This document shows, piece by piece, positions 19,978 to 29,558 of a stretch of 39,565 bases of DNA (its first letter is position 1; each line of letters begins with the position of its first letter). The notes below the pieces were generated by a model, which ran no database searches, had not been told where the DNA came from, and saw nothing but the letters and a program-made list of their open reading frames with translations. The stretch lies in assembly GCF_001418415.1 (NCBI RefSeq), contig NZ_LIQT01000015.1, positions 1 through 39,565 of the forward strand, given 5' to 3'. A program made the translations under genes and the position numbers. The DNA comes from Streptomyces hirsutus. Lineage in GTDB: Bacteria; Actinomycetota; Actinomycetes; Streptomycetales; Streptomycetaceae.

Positions 19978-20427
19978 TCACGACGGCCGCTCCGCGGATT
20001 CCTTCTTCTCGGCCGCGTTCCCGGCCGTCGCCGGCTCGGGGTCCACGTAGAAGGTCTTGGCCTTCATCGTGGCCCGCGCCTGCGCGGCGACCCAGGTCAG
20101 GGTGGAGACGAGCAGGGAGAGGGCGAAGACCTTCGGGTGGAAGAGCGTCGTGTCCTTGAAGAGCGCGATGAAGACGAAGATCAGCAGGATCTGCGTCATG
20201 TACAGCATCAGCCCCATGGCCTGGAACAGATGCGGCAACGACTTGGCGACCCACTGAAGGACGTACAGGCCCGCGCCCATGAGCAGGATCACGAGCAGCG
20301 CCCCGATGACGGCTCCGATCGCCCCGTTGCCGCCTTCGACGGCAGCACCGACCGCGACCGCGACCGCACCGACGACAGCGGTGGGTATGGCGGCCTGAAT
20401 CAGGATCCGGACGTCGTTGGACGGCAT
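19978..20427 (-). CDS. atpI: ATP synthase AtpI-like protein
   Basis: A protein of 149 residues from ATG 20425-20427 with GGAG 7 nt upstream; another ATG five codons earlier has none. Four membrane helices are visible (AAIPTAVVGAVAVAVGAAVE, AIGAVIGALLVILLMGAGLY, GLMLYMTQILLIFVFIALF, VFALSLLVSTLTWVAAQA), with a charged C-terminal tail. AtpI proteins open many atp operons and help assemble the c-ring or supply Mg2+; assignment rests on position and topology because the family is poorly conserved. A 225-nt gap separates it from atpB; in it I see only GC-rich repeats. Confidence 0.8.
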   Translation of the reverse strand: MPSNDVRILIQAAIPTAVVGAVAVAVGAAVEGGNGAIGAVIGALLVILLMGAGLYVLQWVAKSLPHLFQAMGLMLYMTQILLIFVFIALFKDTTLFHPKVFALSLLVSTLTWVAAQARATMKAKTFYVDPEPATAGNAAEKKESAERPS

Positions 20428-20746
20428 GGCGGAACTCCGCATGTTTGGAACAGGGGGCAAAGGATGGTCGTCAGGGACGAGCGTAGTCCCCCGGATGGAG
20501 TGTGATTTCCCCCCACCGACGAACCGTCGCACTGCGGTTCCTCGGCGCTCTCCGGCGAGACTCGTGAACGGTATCACAAACTATTTGATGCAGTCTTTAC
20601 CTAATGACTCCGCATGGGGTCACCCAGGAGAGTGAGCCTGGGCGCCGGAGAGTGCAAGAGGTCGACTTGTCTGGTATTAGGGAGCTTCGCACCCCCAAGG
20701 GTGCCCCATCGGAGCCCCACGACTTGGCAATGCTCTAGTCGGATTC
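20428..20746 (-). promoter_or_regulatory. Upstream region of the atp operon
   Basis: A 319-nt gap. The AT-rich patch 20571-20605 is unusual here and includes TAGTTT (minus strand, 20583-20578), a plausible -10 box, though no good -35 is in register. I infer the main atp promoter lies in this patch, leaving a leader of about 140 nt before atpI. The right half contains terminators of the gene at 20747. Confidence 0.45.
20623..20704 (-). terminator. Two hairpins after the WecA-like gene
   Basis: GCACCC (20689-20694), CCAA, GGGTGC (20699-20704) lies 43 nt past the stop. CCCAGG (20623-20628) / CCTGGG (20637-20642) follows further down. Together they should insulate the atp operon from upstream transcription. 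Confidence 0.55.
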
Positions 20747-22156
20747 TTACCTTGACCGTGATGTGGCCGTGCCTTCGGTGGGAGACGCCGGCCTTCCCCG
20801 GTCGCCCACACGTGCGCGGTGGCCCAGGGCGGTCGCGCCGTTGACGCCGGAGACCCCGGCGGGCACCGGGGCGCGATGGCCGCCGGCATCCTGGTCGCCC
20901 GCCTCCGGCTCGGCCGCCTCGGCGACCGTGTCCGCGGCTTCCCCCGTGCCTGCCTCGGCAACGGCCTGGGGGGCCCGCACAGCGGCCCGGCGACGCCGGT
21001 AGCGCGGCGGCACGATGTGCTGCGCCCACATCGGGGCGCGCGGGGTGAACCGGGGCAGCAGGAGCAGCAGCAGACCGAGGGCGCTCAGGATGACGACGCT
21101 CAGCACGATCCACATGGACGCCGAGTTGACCGAGTAGGCGAGCGCGCCGAAGGCGATCAGCGCCGACCAGAAGTACATGATCAGCACCGCCCTGCTGTGC
21201 GAGTGGCCGATCTCCAGCAGGCGGTGGTGCAGATGACCCCGGTCCGCCGCGAAGGGCGACTGGCCGCGCCAGGTGCGCCGCACGATGGCCAGGATCAGGT
21301 CGGCCATGGGCACCGCGATGATCGTCAACGGCATGAGCAGCGGGATGAAGACGGGCAGCATCGCGTGGGTCGTCTCCCGTGCGCCGCCCAGGTCGACGTT
21401 GAGCGCCTCGACGTCCAGCTGGCCCGTGACGGACACCGCGCTGGCCGCGAGGACCAGACCGATCAGCATCGACCCGGAGTCCCCCATGAAGATCCGGGCG
21501 GGATGCATGTTGTGCGGCAGGAAACCGACGCACATGCCGATGAGCACCACGGAGAACAGCGTGGCGGGGGCCGCCGCCTCGGCTCCGTAGCCGTACCAGA
21601 TCCGGTAGCTGTACAGGAAGAACGCCGTGGCCGCGATGCCCACCATGCCGGCCGCGAGGCCGTCCAGTCCGTCCACGAAGTTGACCGCGTTGATGGTGAC
21701 GACCACCAGCGCCACGGTGATCAGGTTCCCCTGCCACGGAGTGACGGCGACCGTGCCGATACCGGGGATGGGCAGCCACAGGATGGTCAGACCCTGAAGG
21801 ATCATGACGCCGGCGGCGATCATCTGGGCGCCCAGTTTGAGCAGGGCGTCGATCTCGAACTTGTCGTCCAGGACCCCGAGCAGCCAGATCAGGGCCGCTC
21901 CCGACAACAGGGCGCGCGGCTCGTTGGACTTCTCGAAGACCTCGTTCAGGTTCGCCAGATGGCTGGCGACCAGCAGCCCCGCGCACAGGCCGAAGAACAT
22001 CGCGATCCCGCCGAGCCGCGGAGTGGGTTCCCGGTGCACGTCCCGCGCCCGGATCTGCGGCATCGCCCCGGCCACGATCGCGAACTTCCGTACCGGCCCG
22101 GTGAGCAGGTACGTCACTGCGGCCGTGATGCAGAGCGTCAGCAGATATTCGCGCAC
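20747..22156 (-). CDS. Undecaprenyl-phosphate sugar-1-phosphate transferase, WecA/MraY family
   Basis: A protein of 469 residues; I prefer GTG 22154-22156 (VREYLLTLCITAAVTYLLTG) over a GTG seven codons earlier, neither with a strong ribosome site. It is a polytopic membrane enzyme with about 11 helices. It transfers a sugar-1-phosphate, probably GlcNAc-1-P, from a UDP-sugar to undecaprenyl phosphate, starting a cell-wall glycopolymer. Catalytic blocks are Asp97-Asp98 (GVLDDKFEID), NFVDGLDGLAAG (159-170), MGDSGSM (224-230) and the WecA-type HLHHRL (308-313). MraY itself is unlikely because the gene is outside the division cluster. The last 90 or so residues are a cytoplasmic Ala/Pro/Arg/Glu tail of low complexity, not needed in the family. 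Confidence 0.9.
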   Translation of the reverse strand: MREYLLTLCITAAVTYLLTGPVRKFAIVAGAMPQIRARDVHREPTPRLGGIAMFFGLCAGLLVASHLANLNEVFEKSNEPRALLSGAALIWLLGVLDDKFEIDALLKLGAQMIAAGVMILQGLTILWLPIPGIGTVAVTPWQGNLITVALVVVTINAVNFVDGLDGLAAGMVGIAATAFFLYSYRIWYGYGAEAAAPATLFSVVLIGMCVGFLPHNMHPARIFMGDSGSMLIGLVLAASAVSVTGQLDVEALNVDLGGARETTHAMLPVFIPLLMPLTIIAVPMADLILAIVRRTWRGQSPFAADRGHLHHRLLEIGHSHSRAVLIMYFWSALIAFGALAYSVNSASMWIVLSVVILSALGLLLLLLPRFTPRAPMWAQHIVPPRYRRRRAAVRAPQAVAEAGTGEAADTVAEAAEPEAGDQDAGGHRAPVPAGVSGVNGATALGHRARVGDRGRPASPTEGTATSRSR

Positions 22157-22323
22157 GGGCTTCCCCACAGATGTCACTGGTGTGTCGGCATCTCACCTTA
22201 GCCGTCGTGACTGTCGGCGATCCCCGGCACAGGACGGGGCCGGGCCGGAGCAACCCCCTCCGGGACCACCACCTTTAGGGGATTCTCCTACAAACGTGCC
22301 CTCCTCGGCCGTCCGCCGGTGCA

Positions 22324-22356
22324 CGCTCCCGCTCGCGGGCGGAGCAGGCGGGAGCG
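22324..22356 (-). terminator. Hairpin after the small 22433-22639 reading frame
   Basis: CGCTCCCGC (22324-22332) pairs with GCGGGAGCG (22348-22356), about 75 nt past the stop at 22433. The 22157-22432 gap holds nothing else I recognise. Confidence 0.45.
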
Positions 22357-22432
22357 CGTACGCGAGGGGCGGCCCACCGGGGCGGCCGTCGCCCGGGGAC
22401 CCGGTGTTCGGCCGTGTCCCGGTTCCTTCCGG

Positions 22433-22639
22433 TCAGGCCTTGCCGTAGTTGGATCCGCAGTCCTTCTTCGCCCCGTCGGCGCCGTTGCGGCGACAGACCG
22501 TGATCTCCACGGTGACGCCTTCCGGCACCTGCTTCCGCGCGCTGTGCGCCGGCTTGCCGCCGCAGAAGGGGGACGAGCCGTCGGCGTCGGACAACGTGAC
22601 CGCGCCGGCCTTCCACGACCAGGGGGCCCGGACGCGCAT
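22433..22639 (-). CDS. Small hypothetical protein, possibly a decayed secreted protein
   Basis: The frame reads MRVRAPWSWKAGAVTLSDAD, then GSSPFCGGKPAHSARKQVPE and GVTVEITVCRRNGADGAKKD, ending CGSNYGKA. It has paired Cys and a beta-rich character like small exported actinobacterial proteins. Upstream in the same frame an open stretch continues with Ala/Thr/Glu/Ser-rich residues (TTSEGPGSETDDGSAAVSAC), which looks like the post-signal region of such a protein, but I find no signal peptide, start codon or ribosome site before it. The ATG at 22637-22639 also lacks a ribosome site. It may be the 3' remnant of a gene whose 5' end was lost when sequence next to glyA changed. I do not recognise the family. 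Confidence 0.4.
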   Translation of the reverse strand: MRVRAPWSWKAGAVTLSDADGSSPFCGGKPAHSARKQVPEGVTVEITVCRRNGADGAKKDCGSNYGKA

Positions 22640-22800
22640 GCCGTACCCCGCGCGGGGTGCGCATGCGGACACCGCGGCCGAGCCGTCGTCCGTTTCGCTC
22701 CCAGGCCCTTCGGACGTGGTCGCGGCTCGTCCGCCCGCCAGGGCCGTGTGAGGTCGGTCACCCGTCCGAACGCGCCGACGCCGGCCGGTGCGGGAACCGC

Positions 22801-24045
<1,245 letters not shown>

Positions 24046-24220
24046 GGGGGGCTCCCGGACGTCGACGCTGACGTAGGACCAATGTAGGCCCGCCGCCCCC
24101 GCCCCGCTCGGCTGTCACACCCTCCCGGGGAACCCCGGACACCATCCGGGGGACGGCGTCCTCATGACCCGCTCCCTCACGCCCGGGACACCCCTGACGG
24201 CTCGTACGGGGCACACCGGT

Positions 24221-24241
24221 GGCCCGAGCCTGCGTCGGGCC
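24221..24241 (-). terminator. Hairpin after the phosphatase-like gene
   Basis: GGCCCGA (24221-24227), 7-nt loop, TCGGGCC (24235-24241), 14 nt past the stop at 24256. A second hairpin, CCCCGG (24133-24138) / CCGGGG (24146-24151), lies nearer glyA. Confidence 0.6.
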
Positions 24242-24255
24242 CCTGAGCGGAGCGG

Positions 24256-24933
24256 TCAGGCGCGGGTGGGGACGCCCGTGAGGGCGGTGACGACCGGGTC
24301 CAGGGCCTGGTGTATCTCGTCGCCGATGGAGCGGAAGAACGGCAGGGGCGCTCCGTACGGGTCGTAGACCTCGTCCGCCTCGACGGTCGGTGCCAGCAGC
24401 CAGCCGCGCAGCGCGGCGGCGGCGCGGACCAGGGCGCGGGCGCGCATGACCAGGCCCTCGTCCAGCGTGGGCAGGGTCGCCGGGTCGATCGCGTTCACCA
24501 GGCGGGTGAACTCCTTCAGCGTGAAGGTGCGCAGGCCCGCCGAGTGACCCATGGAGATGACCTGGGCGCGGTGGTCGCGGGTCGCGGTCAGCACCAGATC
24601 GGCGCGGATCACGTGTTCGTCCAGCAGTTCACGGCCGACGAAGCCGGAGGGGTCCGCGCCGAAGTCGGCCAGCACGGTCTCCGCGTGGGACTCCATCGGC
24701 GCGCCCTCGTGCCCCCAGGTGCCCGCGCTCTCCACGATCAGCCCGCCGCCCAGGATGCCCAGCCGCTGACTCACGAAATGCCGGGTCAGCCGCTCGGTGA
24801 TGGGCGAGCGGCAGACGTTTCCGGTGCTGACGTGGAGGATGCGAAAGGTGTCGCGCGGAAACCCGAAGGTGGTCGTCTCCTCCGCGCTGCGTTCCCCGTT
24901 GCCTATGCCGCGCCCCGACTCGGGGGCCGTCAA
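24256..24933 (-). CDS. Low-molecular-weight protein-tyrosine-phosphatase fold, catalytic Cys replaced by Ser
   Basis: A protein of 225 residues. TTG 24931-24933 overlaps the TGA of the upstream sua5 gene, so the pair is translationally coupled. After about 28 extra residues comes RILHVSTGNVCRSPITERL, the phosphate loop of LMW phosphatases. The family motif is C-x5-R; here position 36 is Ser (codon AGC, 24826-24828), followed by TGNVC and Arg42. The second Cys (Cys41) and the general-acid Asp191 (YDPYGAP) are present, as are the SAGTWGHEG and FTLKEFTRL blocks. With Ser as nucleophile the usual phospho-cysteine cannot form. It may bind phosphoprotein without cleaving it, or act otherwise. The fold call is firm; activity is doubtful. 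Confidence 0.85.
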   Translation of the reverse strand: MTAPESGRGIGNGERSAEETTTFGFPRDTFRILHVSTGNVCRSPITERLTRHFVSQRLGILGGGLIVESAGTWGHEGAPMESHAETVLADFGADPSGFVGRELLDEHVIRADLVLTATRDHRAQVISMGHSAGLRTFTLKEFTRLVNAIDPATLPTLDEGLVMRARALVRAAAALRGWLLAPTVEADEVYDPYGAPLPFFRSIGDEIHQALDPVVTALTGVPTRA

Positions 24934-25577
24934 TTCGCCACCTCGAGGTCGGGTACCACTTTGCGCAGCTCCTCCGGCGAGAGGGCGCCTTCGCGCAGCA
25001 GCACGGGCACGGGGCGCGTGACGTCGACGATCGACGAGGGGACGATGCCCGGGGTGGGTCCGCCGTCGAGGTAGACGGAGACGGAGTCGCCGAGCATCTC
25101 CTGTGCCGCGTCGCAGTTCTCCGGCGCGGGGTGGCCCGTCAGGTTGGCCGAGGAGACGGCCATCGGACCGACTTCGGTGAGCAGCTCGATGGCGACCGGG
25201 TGCAGCGGCATCCGTACGGCGACCGTGCCGCGGGTGTCGCCGAGGTCCCACTGGAGGGACGGCTGGTGCCGGGCGACCAGGGTCAGCGCGCCCGGCCAGA
25301 ACGCGTCGACCAGTTCCCAGGCCTGCTCGGAGAAGTCCGTGACGAGGCCGTGCAGGGTGTTCGGGGAGCCGATGAGCACGGGCGTGGGCATGCTGCGGCC
25401 GCGCCCCTTGGCCGCCAGGAGGTCGGCGACGGCCTCGCCGGTGAACGCGTCGGCGCCGATGCCGTAGACGGTGTCCGTCGGCAGCACCACGAGCTCGCCA
25501 CGACGGACGGCGGACGCGGCTTCACGCAGACCGGTCGCGCGATCGGTCGCGTCGTTGGTGTCGTATCGCCGAGCCAT
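24930..25577 (-). CDS. L-threonylcarbamoyladenylate synthase (Sua5/YrdC/YciO family)
   Basis: A protein of 215 residues from ATG 25575-25577 with GAGGAGG 8 nt upstream. It makes threonylcarbamoyl-AMP from threonine, bicarbonate and ATP, the first step of the t6A37 tRNA modification. Family blocks: RRGELVVLPTDTVYGIGADA, AAKGRGRSMPTPVLIG, WPGALTLVARHQ, VAVRMPLHPVAIELL and GPMAVSSANLTGHPA. The C-terminal Sua5 domain is absent, so this is the short YrdC form. It follows prmC in the translation-related cluster, with 54 nt between. Confidence 0.93.
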   Translation of the reverse strand: MARRYDTNDATDRATGLREAASAVRRGELVVLPTDTVYGIGADAFTGEAVADLLAAKGRGRSMPTPVLIGSPNTLHGLVTDFSEQAWELVDAFWPGALTLVARHQPSLQWDLGDTRGTVAVRMPLHPVAIELLTEVGPMAVSSANLTGHPAPENCDAAQEMLGDSVSVYLDGGPTPGIVPSSIVDVTRPVPVLLREGALSPEELRKVVPDLEVAN

Positions 25578-25631
25578 CTGGCGGGCCTCCTCGTACACAT
25601 GCGGCTGGGGTGGTTGAAGTCTGCCGGACGC

Positions 25632-26513
25632 TCACGGCACCGCCTTGCGGGCGGTGGCGAACCGGGGCCGGTTGTTCAGGTCGGGGTGGTCGGCGGCGTC
25701 GGTCCAGCCGCGGTCCTCGGCGAAGATCCACGGCACCTGGCCGCCCTGGGTGTCGGCGTGCTCGACGACGACCACGCCACCGGGGCGCAGCAGGCGGTGC
25801 GCGGTGCGTTCCAGGCCCCGGATGAGCTGGAGGCCGTCCTCGCCGGAGAACAGGGCCAGCTCGGGGTCGTGGTCGCGCGCCTCGGGGGCGACGTACTCCC
25901 ATTCGGTGAGCGGGATGTACGGCGGGTTGGAGATCACCAGGTCGACCTGGCCGTCGAGGTCCGGGAAGGCCGTCAGGGCGTCTCCCTGGCGCAGCTCGAC
26001 GCGCGAGCCCTCCATGTTCTTGCGGGTCCACACGAGGGCGTCCTCGGACAGCTCCACGGCGTACACGCGGGAACGCGGCACCTCCTGCGCGAGGGCGAGC
26101 GCGATGGCGCCCGAACCGGTGCACAGGTCGACGACGCACGGCTCGACGACGTCCATGGCCCGTACCGCGTCTATGGCCCAGCCGACGACCGACTCGGTCT
26201 CCGGGCGAGGCACGAACACCCCGGGCCCCACCTGGAGTTCGAGGTAACGGAAGTAGGCGTGCCCGGTGATGTGCTGGAGCGGTTCGCGCGCCTCGCGGCG
26301 GGCGACGACCTCCCAGTAACGGGCGTCGAAGTCGGCGTCCTTCACCGTGTGCAGCGCGCCGCGCTTGACGCCGTGCACGAACGCGGCGAGCTCCTCCGCG
26401 TCGGTGCGCGGCGAGGGCACGCCAGCGTCGGCGAGCCGCTGGGTGGCCTGGGCCACCTCCGCGAGCAGCACGCTGCGGGGGCTTGGGGGTCGCCCCCCAC
26501 TATGTTGCTGCAC
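25632..26513 (-). CDS. prmC: Peptide chain release factor N5-glutamine methyltransferase
   Basis: A protein of 293 residues. GGAGG lies 6 nt before the GTG at 26511-26513 but directly abuts an ATG two codons earlier, so the GTG is the likelier start. Residues 1-16 are encoded by a G-rich dispersed repeat and are not part of the family. The helical N-terminal domain (about 17-100) recognises the release factor. The SAM-binding domain has VDLCTGSGAIALALA (128-142) and the catalytic NPPY (196-199). It methylates the Gln of the GGQ loop of RF1/RF2. It lies directly after prfA, its substrate gene. Confidence 0.92.
   Translation of the reverse strand: MQQHSGGRPPSPRSVLLAEVAQATQRLADAGVPSPRTDAEELAAFVHGVKRGALHTVKDADFDARYWEVVARREAREPLQHITGHAYFRYLELQVGPGVFVPRPETESVVGWAIDAVRAMDVVEPCVVDLCTGSGAIALALAQEVPRSRVYAVELSEDALVWTRKNMEGSRVELRQGDALTAFPDLDGQVDLVISNPPYIPLTEWEYVAPEARDHDPELALFSGEDGLQLIRGLERTAHRLLRPGGVVVVEHADTQGGQVPWIFAEDRGWTDAADHPDLNNRPRFATARKAVP
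26477..26498. repeat. G-rich dispersed repeat at the 5' end of prmC
   Basis: GGGGG (26477-26481), CTT, GGGGG (26485-26489), TCG, CCCCCC (26493-26498). The second G-run pairs with the C-run as a tight hairpin. It resembles the block at 6475-6505 and here lies inside the coding sequence, encoding Ser/Gly/Arg/Pro. Confidence 0.5.
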
Positions 26514-26599
26514 GCTCATCCTCCGGAAGTTCTCGTGCGGCCGGTACGACGGCCCGGTGTTCGGGTCCGGCGCTCAGGCCCTGCGGGCCCGGGCAGGCG

Positions 26600-27676
<1,077 letters not shown>

Positions 27677-27720
27677 CTTGGGCTCCTGCTACTGCGTGGG
27701 AAGGGGAAGGCGGGCGACCA

Positions 27721-27739
27721 AAAACGCCGGTCCCGGCGC
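27721..27739 (-). terminator. Rho-independent terminator with a T-run, after rpmE
   Basis: On the minus strand CGCCG-GGAC-CGGCG (27739-27726) is followed directly by TTTTT (27725-27721). This is the only classical hairpin-plus-U-tract terminator I found in the window. It lies between rpmE and prfA, so most rpmE transcripts should stop before the release-factor cluster. Confidence 0.75.
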
Positions 27740-27800
27740 GCGTCCCTCCCACCTGCACGGGGAGAGGGGTCGCGGCCGTGGACCGGCGAAAGGGGGCTCG

Positions 27801-28022
27801 CTACTTCTTGGAGCCGGCGGCCTTGCCGAAGCGGGCCTCGAAGCGGGCCACACGGCCACCGGTGTCGAGGATCTTCTGCTTACCCGTGTAGAACGGGTGG
27901 CACTCGGAGCAGACCTCGGCCCGGACGGTGCCGGACTCGATGGTGCTGCGGGTGGTGAACGACGCGCCGCAGGTGCAGCTGACCTGCGTCTCGACGTACG
28001 CGGGGTGGATGTCGCGCTTCAA
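27801..28022 (-). CDS. rpmE: 50S ribosomal protein L31, zinc-binding form
   Basis: A protein of 73 residues from TTG 28020-28022, with AGGAG 5 nt upstream; this gives the family start ([16 protein letters not shown]). Four Cys (16, 18, 38, 41: SCTCGA and CSECHPF) form the zinc site, so this is the C+ form made when zinc is sufficient. [20 protein letters not shown] is the conserved C-terminal block. It precedes prfA. Confidence 0.97.
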   Translation of the reverse strand: MKRDIHPAYVETQVSCTCGASFTTRSTIESGTVRAEVCSECHPFYTGKQKILDTGGRVARFEARFGKAAGSKK

Positions 28023-28094
28023 GGTGACTCCTAGGTTCGGGAGGGCGCCGGGTCGCAGCCGCGGGATGCGGGAGCGTGAACCGGAGCCGACGTA

Positions 28095-28134
28095 CCAGTC
28101 TGCCAGGACTGGCGCCATCCCCCAAAACCGGGGG
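28095..28134 (-). promoter_or_regulatory. Hairpins in the rpmE leader / LCP gene tail
   Basis: CCAGTC (28095-28100), TGCCAG, GACTGG (28107-28112) and CCCCC (28119-28123) / GGGGG (28130-28134). They lie in the 184-nt gap 28023-28206. The second probably terminates the LCP gene; the first may fold in the rpmE leader. Confidence 0.4.
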
Positions 28135-28206
28135 CCGCCGTCGTTTGTTCCCGGGGTCCGGGCCGGCCCGCGGCGCCGGGGGCCCCGAGGAGCTCTCCGG
28201 GCGTGC

Positions 28207-29313
28207 TCAGGAGGCGCTGACGACGCTCCCGGGCCCACCCGTGGCCGTGTCCACCGTGGCCGCCCGCGGGATCGGCTCGTCGTTCCTCAGGGCGTCCCAG
28301 ACCAGCCGCGCCTTCTCCGTCTCGGGAAGGACCCGGTTGGGGTCGGCGGGGTCGTACCGCACCGGCATGGTCACCATGTGCAGGCCGGCGGGGTCGATGT
28401 CCCTCAGACCGCCCGCGAAGGCCATCAGGGAGTTCACCGAGCCCAGGCCGGAGTCGGTGGTGAGGGCCCTGGTGGCCGTCTCGGTGATGTCGTAGAGCTT
28501 CCTGGGGTCGGTGAGGAGGTCGATGTCGCCCACCTGTCGGACCAGGGCCCTGACGAAGGCCTGCTGGAGCCGGATGCGGCCGAGGTCGGAGCCGTCGCCG
28601 ACGCCGTGCCGGGTGCGGACCAGGGCGAGGGCCTGTGCGCCGTCGAGCCGGTGGGTGCCGGCGGTCAGCTCGAGGCGGCTGTCGGGGTCGGCGATGTCCT
28701 CGGTGGTGGTGATCTCGACGCCGCCCAGTTCGTCCACGAGCTTCTGGAAACCGGTGAAGTCGATCTCCAGGTAGTGGTCCATGCGCAGGTCGGTCATCGA
28801 CTCGACGGTCTTCACGGCGCAGGCGGCCCCGCCGGTGGCGTACGCGGAGTTGAACATCACACCGTTCGCGGCGGGGTGGGCGCCGCCCTCGGTGTCGGTG
28901 CATGCGGGCCGGTCGACGACGGTGTCACGCGGGACGGACACCACGGACGCCTTCTTGTGACCCTCGTGGACGTGCACGATCATCGCGGTGTCGGAGCGGG
29001 CGCTGCCGTTGTCGGCACCGCCGCCGAGCTTCCGGTTGCCCCCGGAGCGGGTGTCGGAACCGAGGACGAGGACGTTCTCGGAGCCGTTGCCGGCCTTCTC
29101 CGGCCGGTCGGCGCCGAGGAGGCGGTCGATGTCGATGCTCGTGAGGTTGCCGTTGAGTCTGACGTACACGTATCCGGCGCCGGCGCCACCCAGGACGAGG
29201 ACGGCCGCGGCGGTCCACGCCATGGCCTTCAGACCGCTGTGCCGCTTGTCGCGCGGCATGCGGCGCCCTCTCCGAGCCCGTCGGCCGGACTCGGGTGTGC
29301 TCTCCGCAGACAT
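28207..29313 (-). CDS. LytR-CpsA-Psr (LCP) family cell-wall glycopolymer ligase
   Basis: A protein of 368 residues from ATG 29311-29313, preceded by GAGGAG with short spacing (3 nt), so the exact start is somewhat uncertain. A basic cytoplasmic head ([17 protein letters not shown]) leads to one membrane helix at about 28-51, then an extracytoplasmic LCP domain. Conserved charged residues that bind pyrophosphate are present: Asp87/Arg89 (GSDTRSGG), Arg106/Asp108 ([10 protein letters not shown]), Arg129/Asp130 (SVPRDTVVD) and the [20 protein letters not shown] block. The family moves lipid-linked glycopolymers onto peptidoglycan. The WecA-like enzyme at 20747 could prime such polymers, but the two are not adjacent. 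Confidence 0.92.
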   Translation of the reverse strand: MSAESTPESGRRARRGRRMPRDKRHSGLKAMAWTAAAVLVLGGAGAGYVYVRLNGNLTSIDIDRLLGADRPEKAGNGSENVLVLGSDTRSGGNRKLGGGADNGSARSDTAMIVHVHEGHKKASVVSVPRDTVVDRPACTDTEGGAHPAANGVMFNSAYATGGAACAVKTVESMTDLRMDHYLEIDFTGFQKLVDELGGVEITTTEDIADPDSRLELTAGTHRLDGAQALALVRTRHGVGDGSDLGRIRLQQAFVRALVRQVGDIDLLTDPRKLYDITETATRALTTDSGLGSVNSLMAFAGGLRDIDPAGLHMVTMPVRYDPADPNRVLPETEKARLVWDALRNDEPIPRAATVDTATGGPGSVVSAS

Positions 29314-29458
29314 CCGCTCCTCAGCTCTTGCCCGGTCGATCACCCCTGCGTCCGATGCCAGACCCGGTCGGGTGATGCCCCGTACAGCACCCATCGTCCC
29401 GCCGTACCCGTCGTCCCGCCGTCCGGGCGGAGGGAGCATCCGGCGCGTGGCCGCACGG

Positions 29459-29495
29459 CGCCTGGGCCCGGCCGTTGCACGGCCGGGCCCAGGCG
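29459..29495 (-). terminator. Strong terminator after the secreted protease gene
   Basis: CGCCTGGGCCCGGCCGT (29459-29475), loop TGC, ACGGCCGGGCCCAGGCG (29479-29495). This is a perfect 17-bp stem, one of the strongest in the window, 63 nt past the protease stop. It insulates the LCP gene from the protease. Confidence 0.85.
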
Positions 29496-29558
29496 TTCCG
29501 TTCAAGAGCGGTGAGCGTGGCGCTCACCTGCGGTGTCCCGCGATGTCAGCCGAAGTGG

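Noticed and set aside
24621..24960. Active tyrosine phosphatase assignment
   Set aside because: The nucleophilic Cys position is Ser, so I name the fold and withhold the activity.
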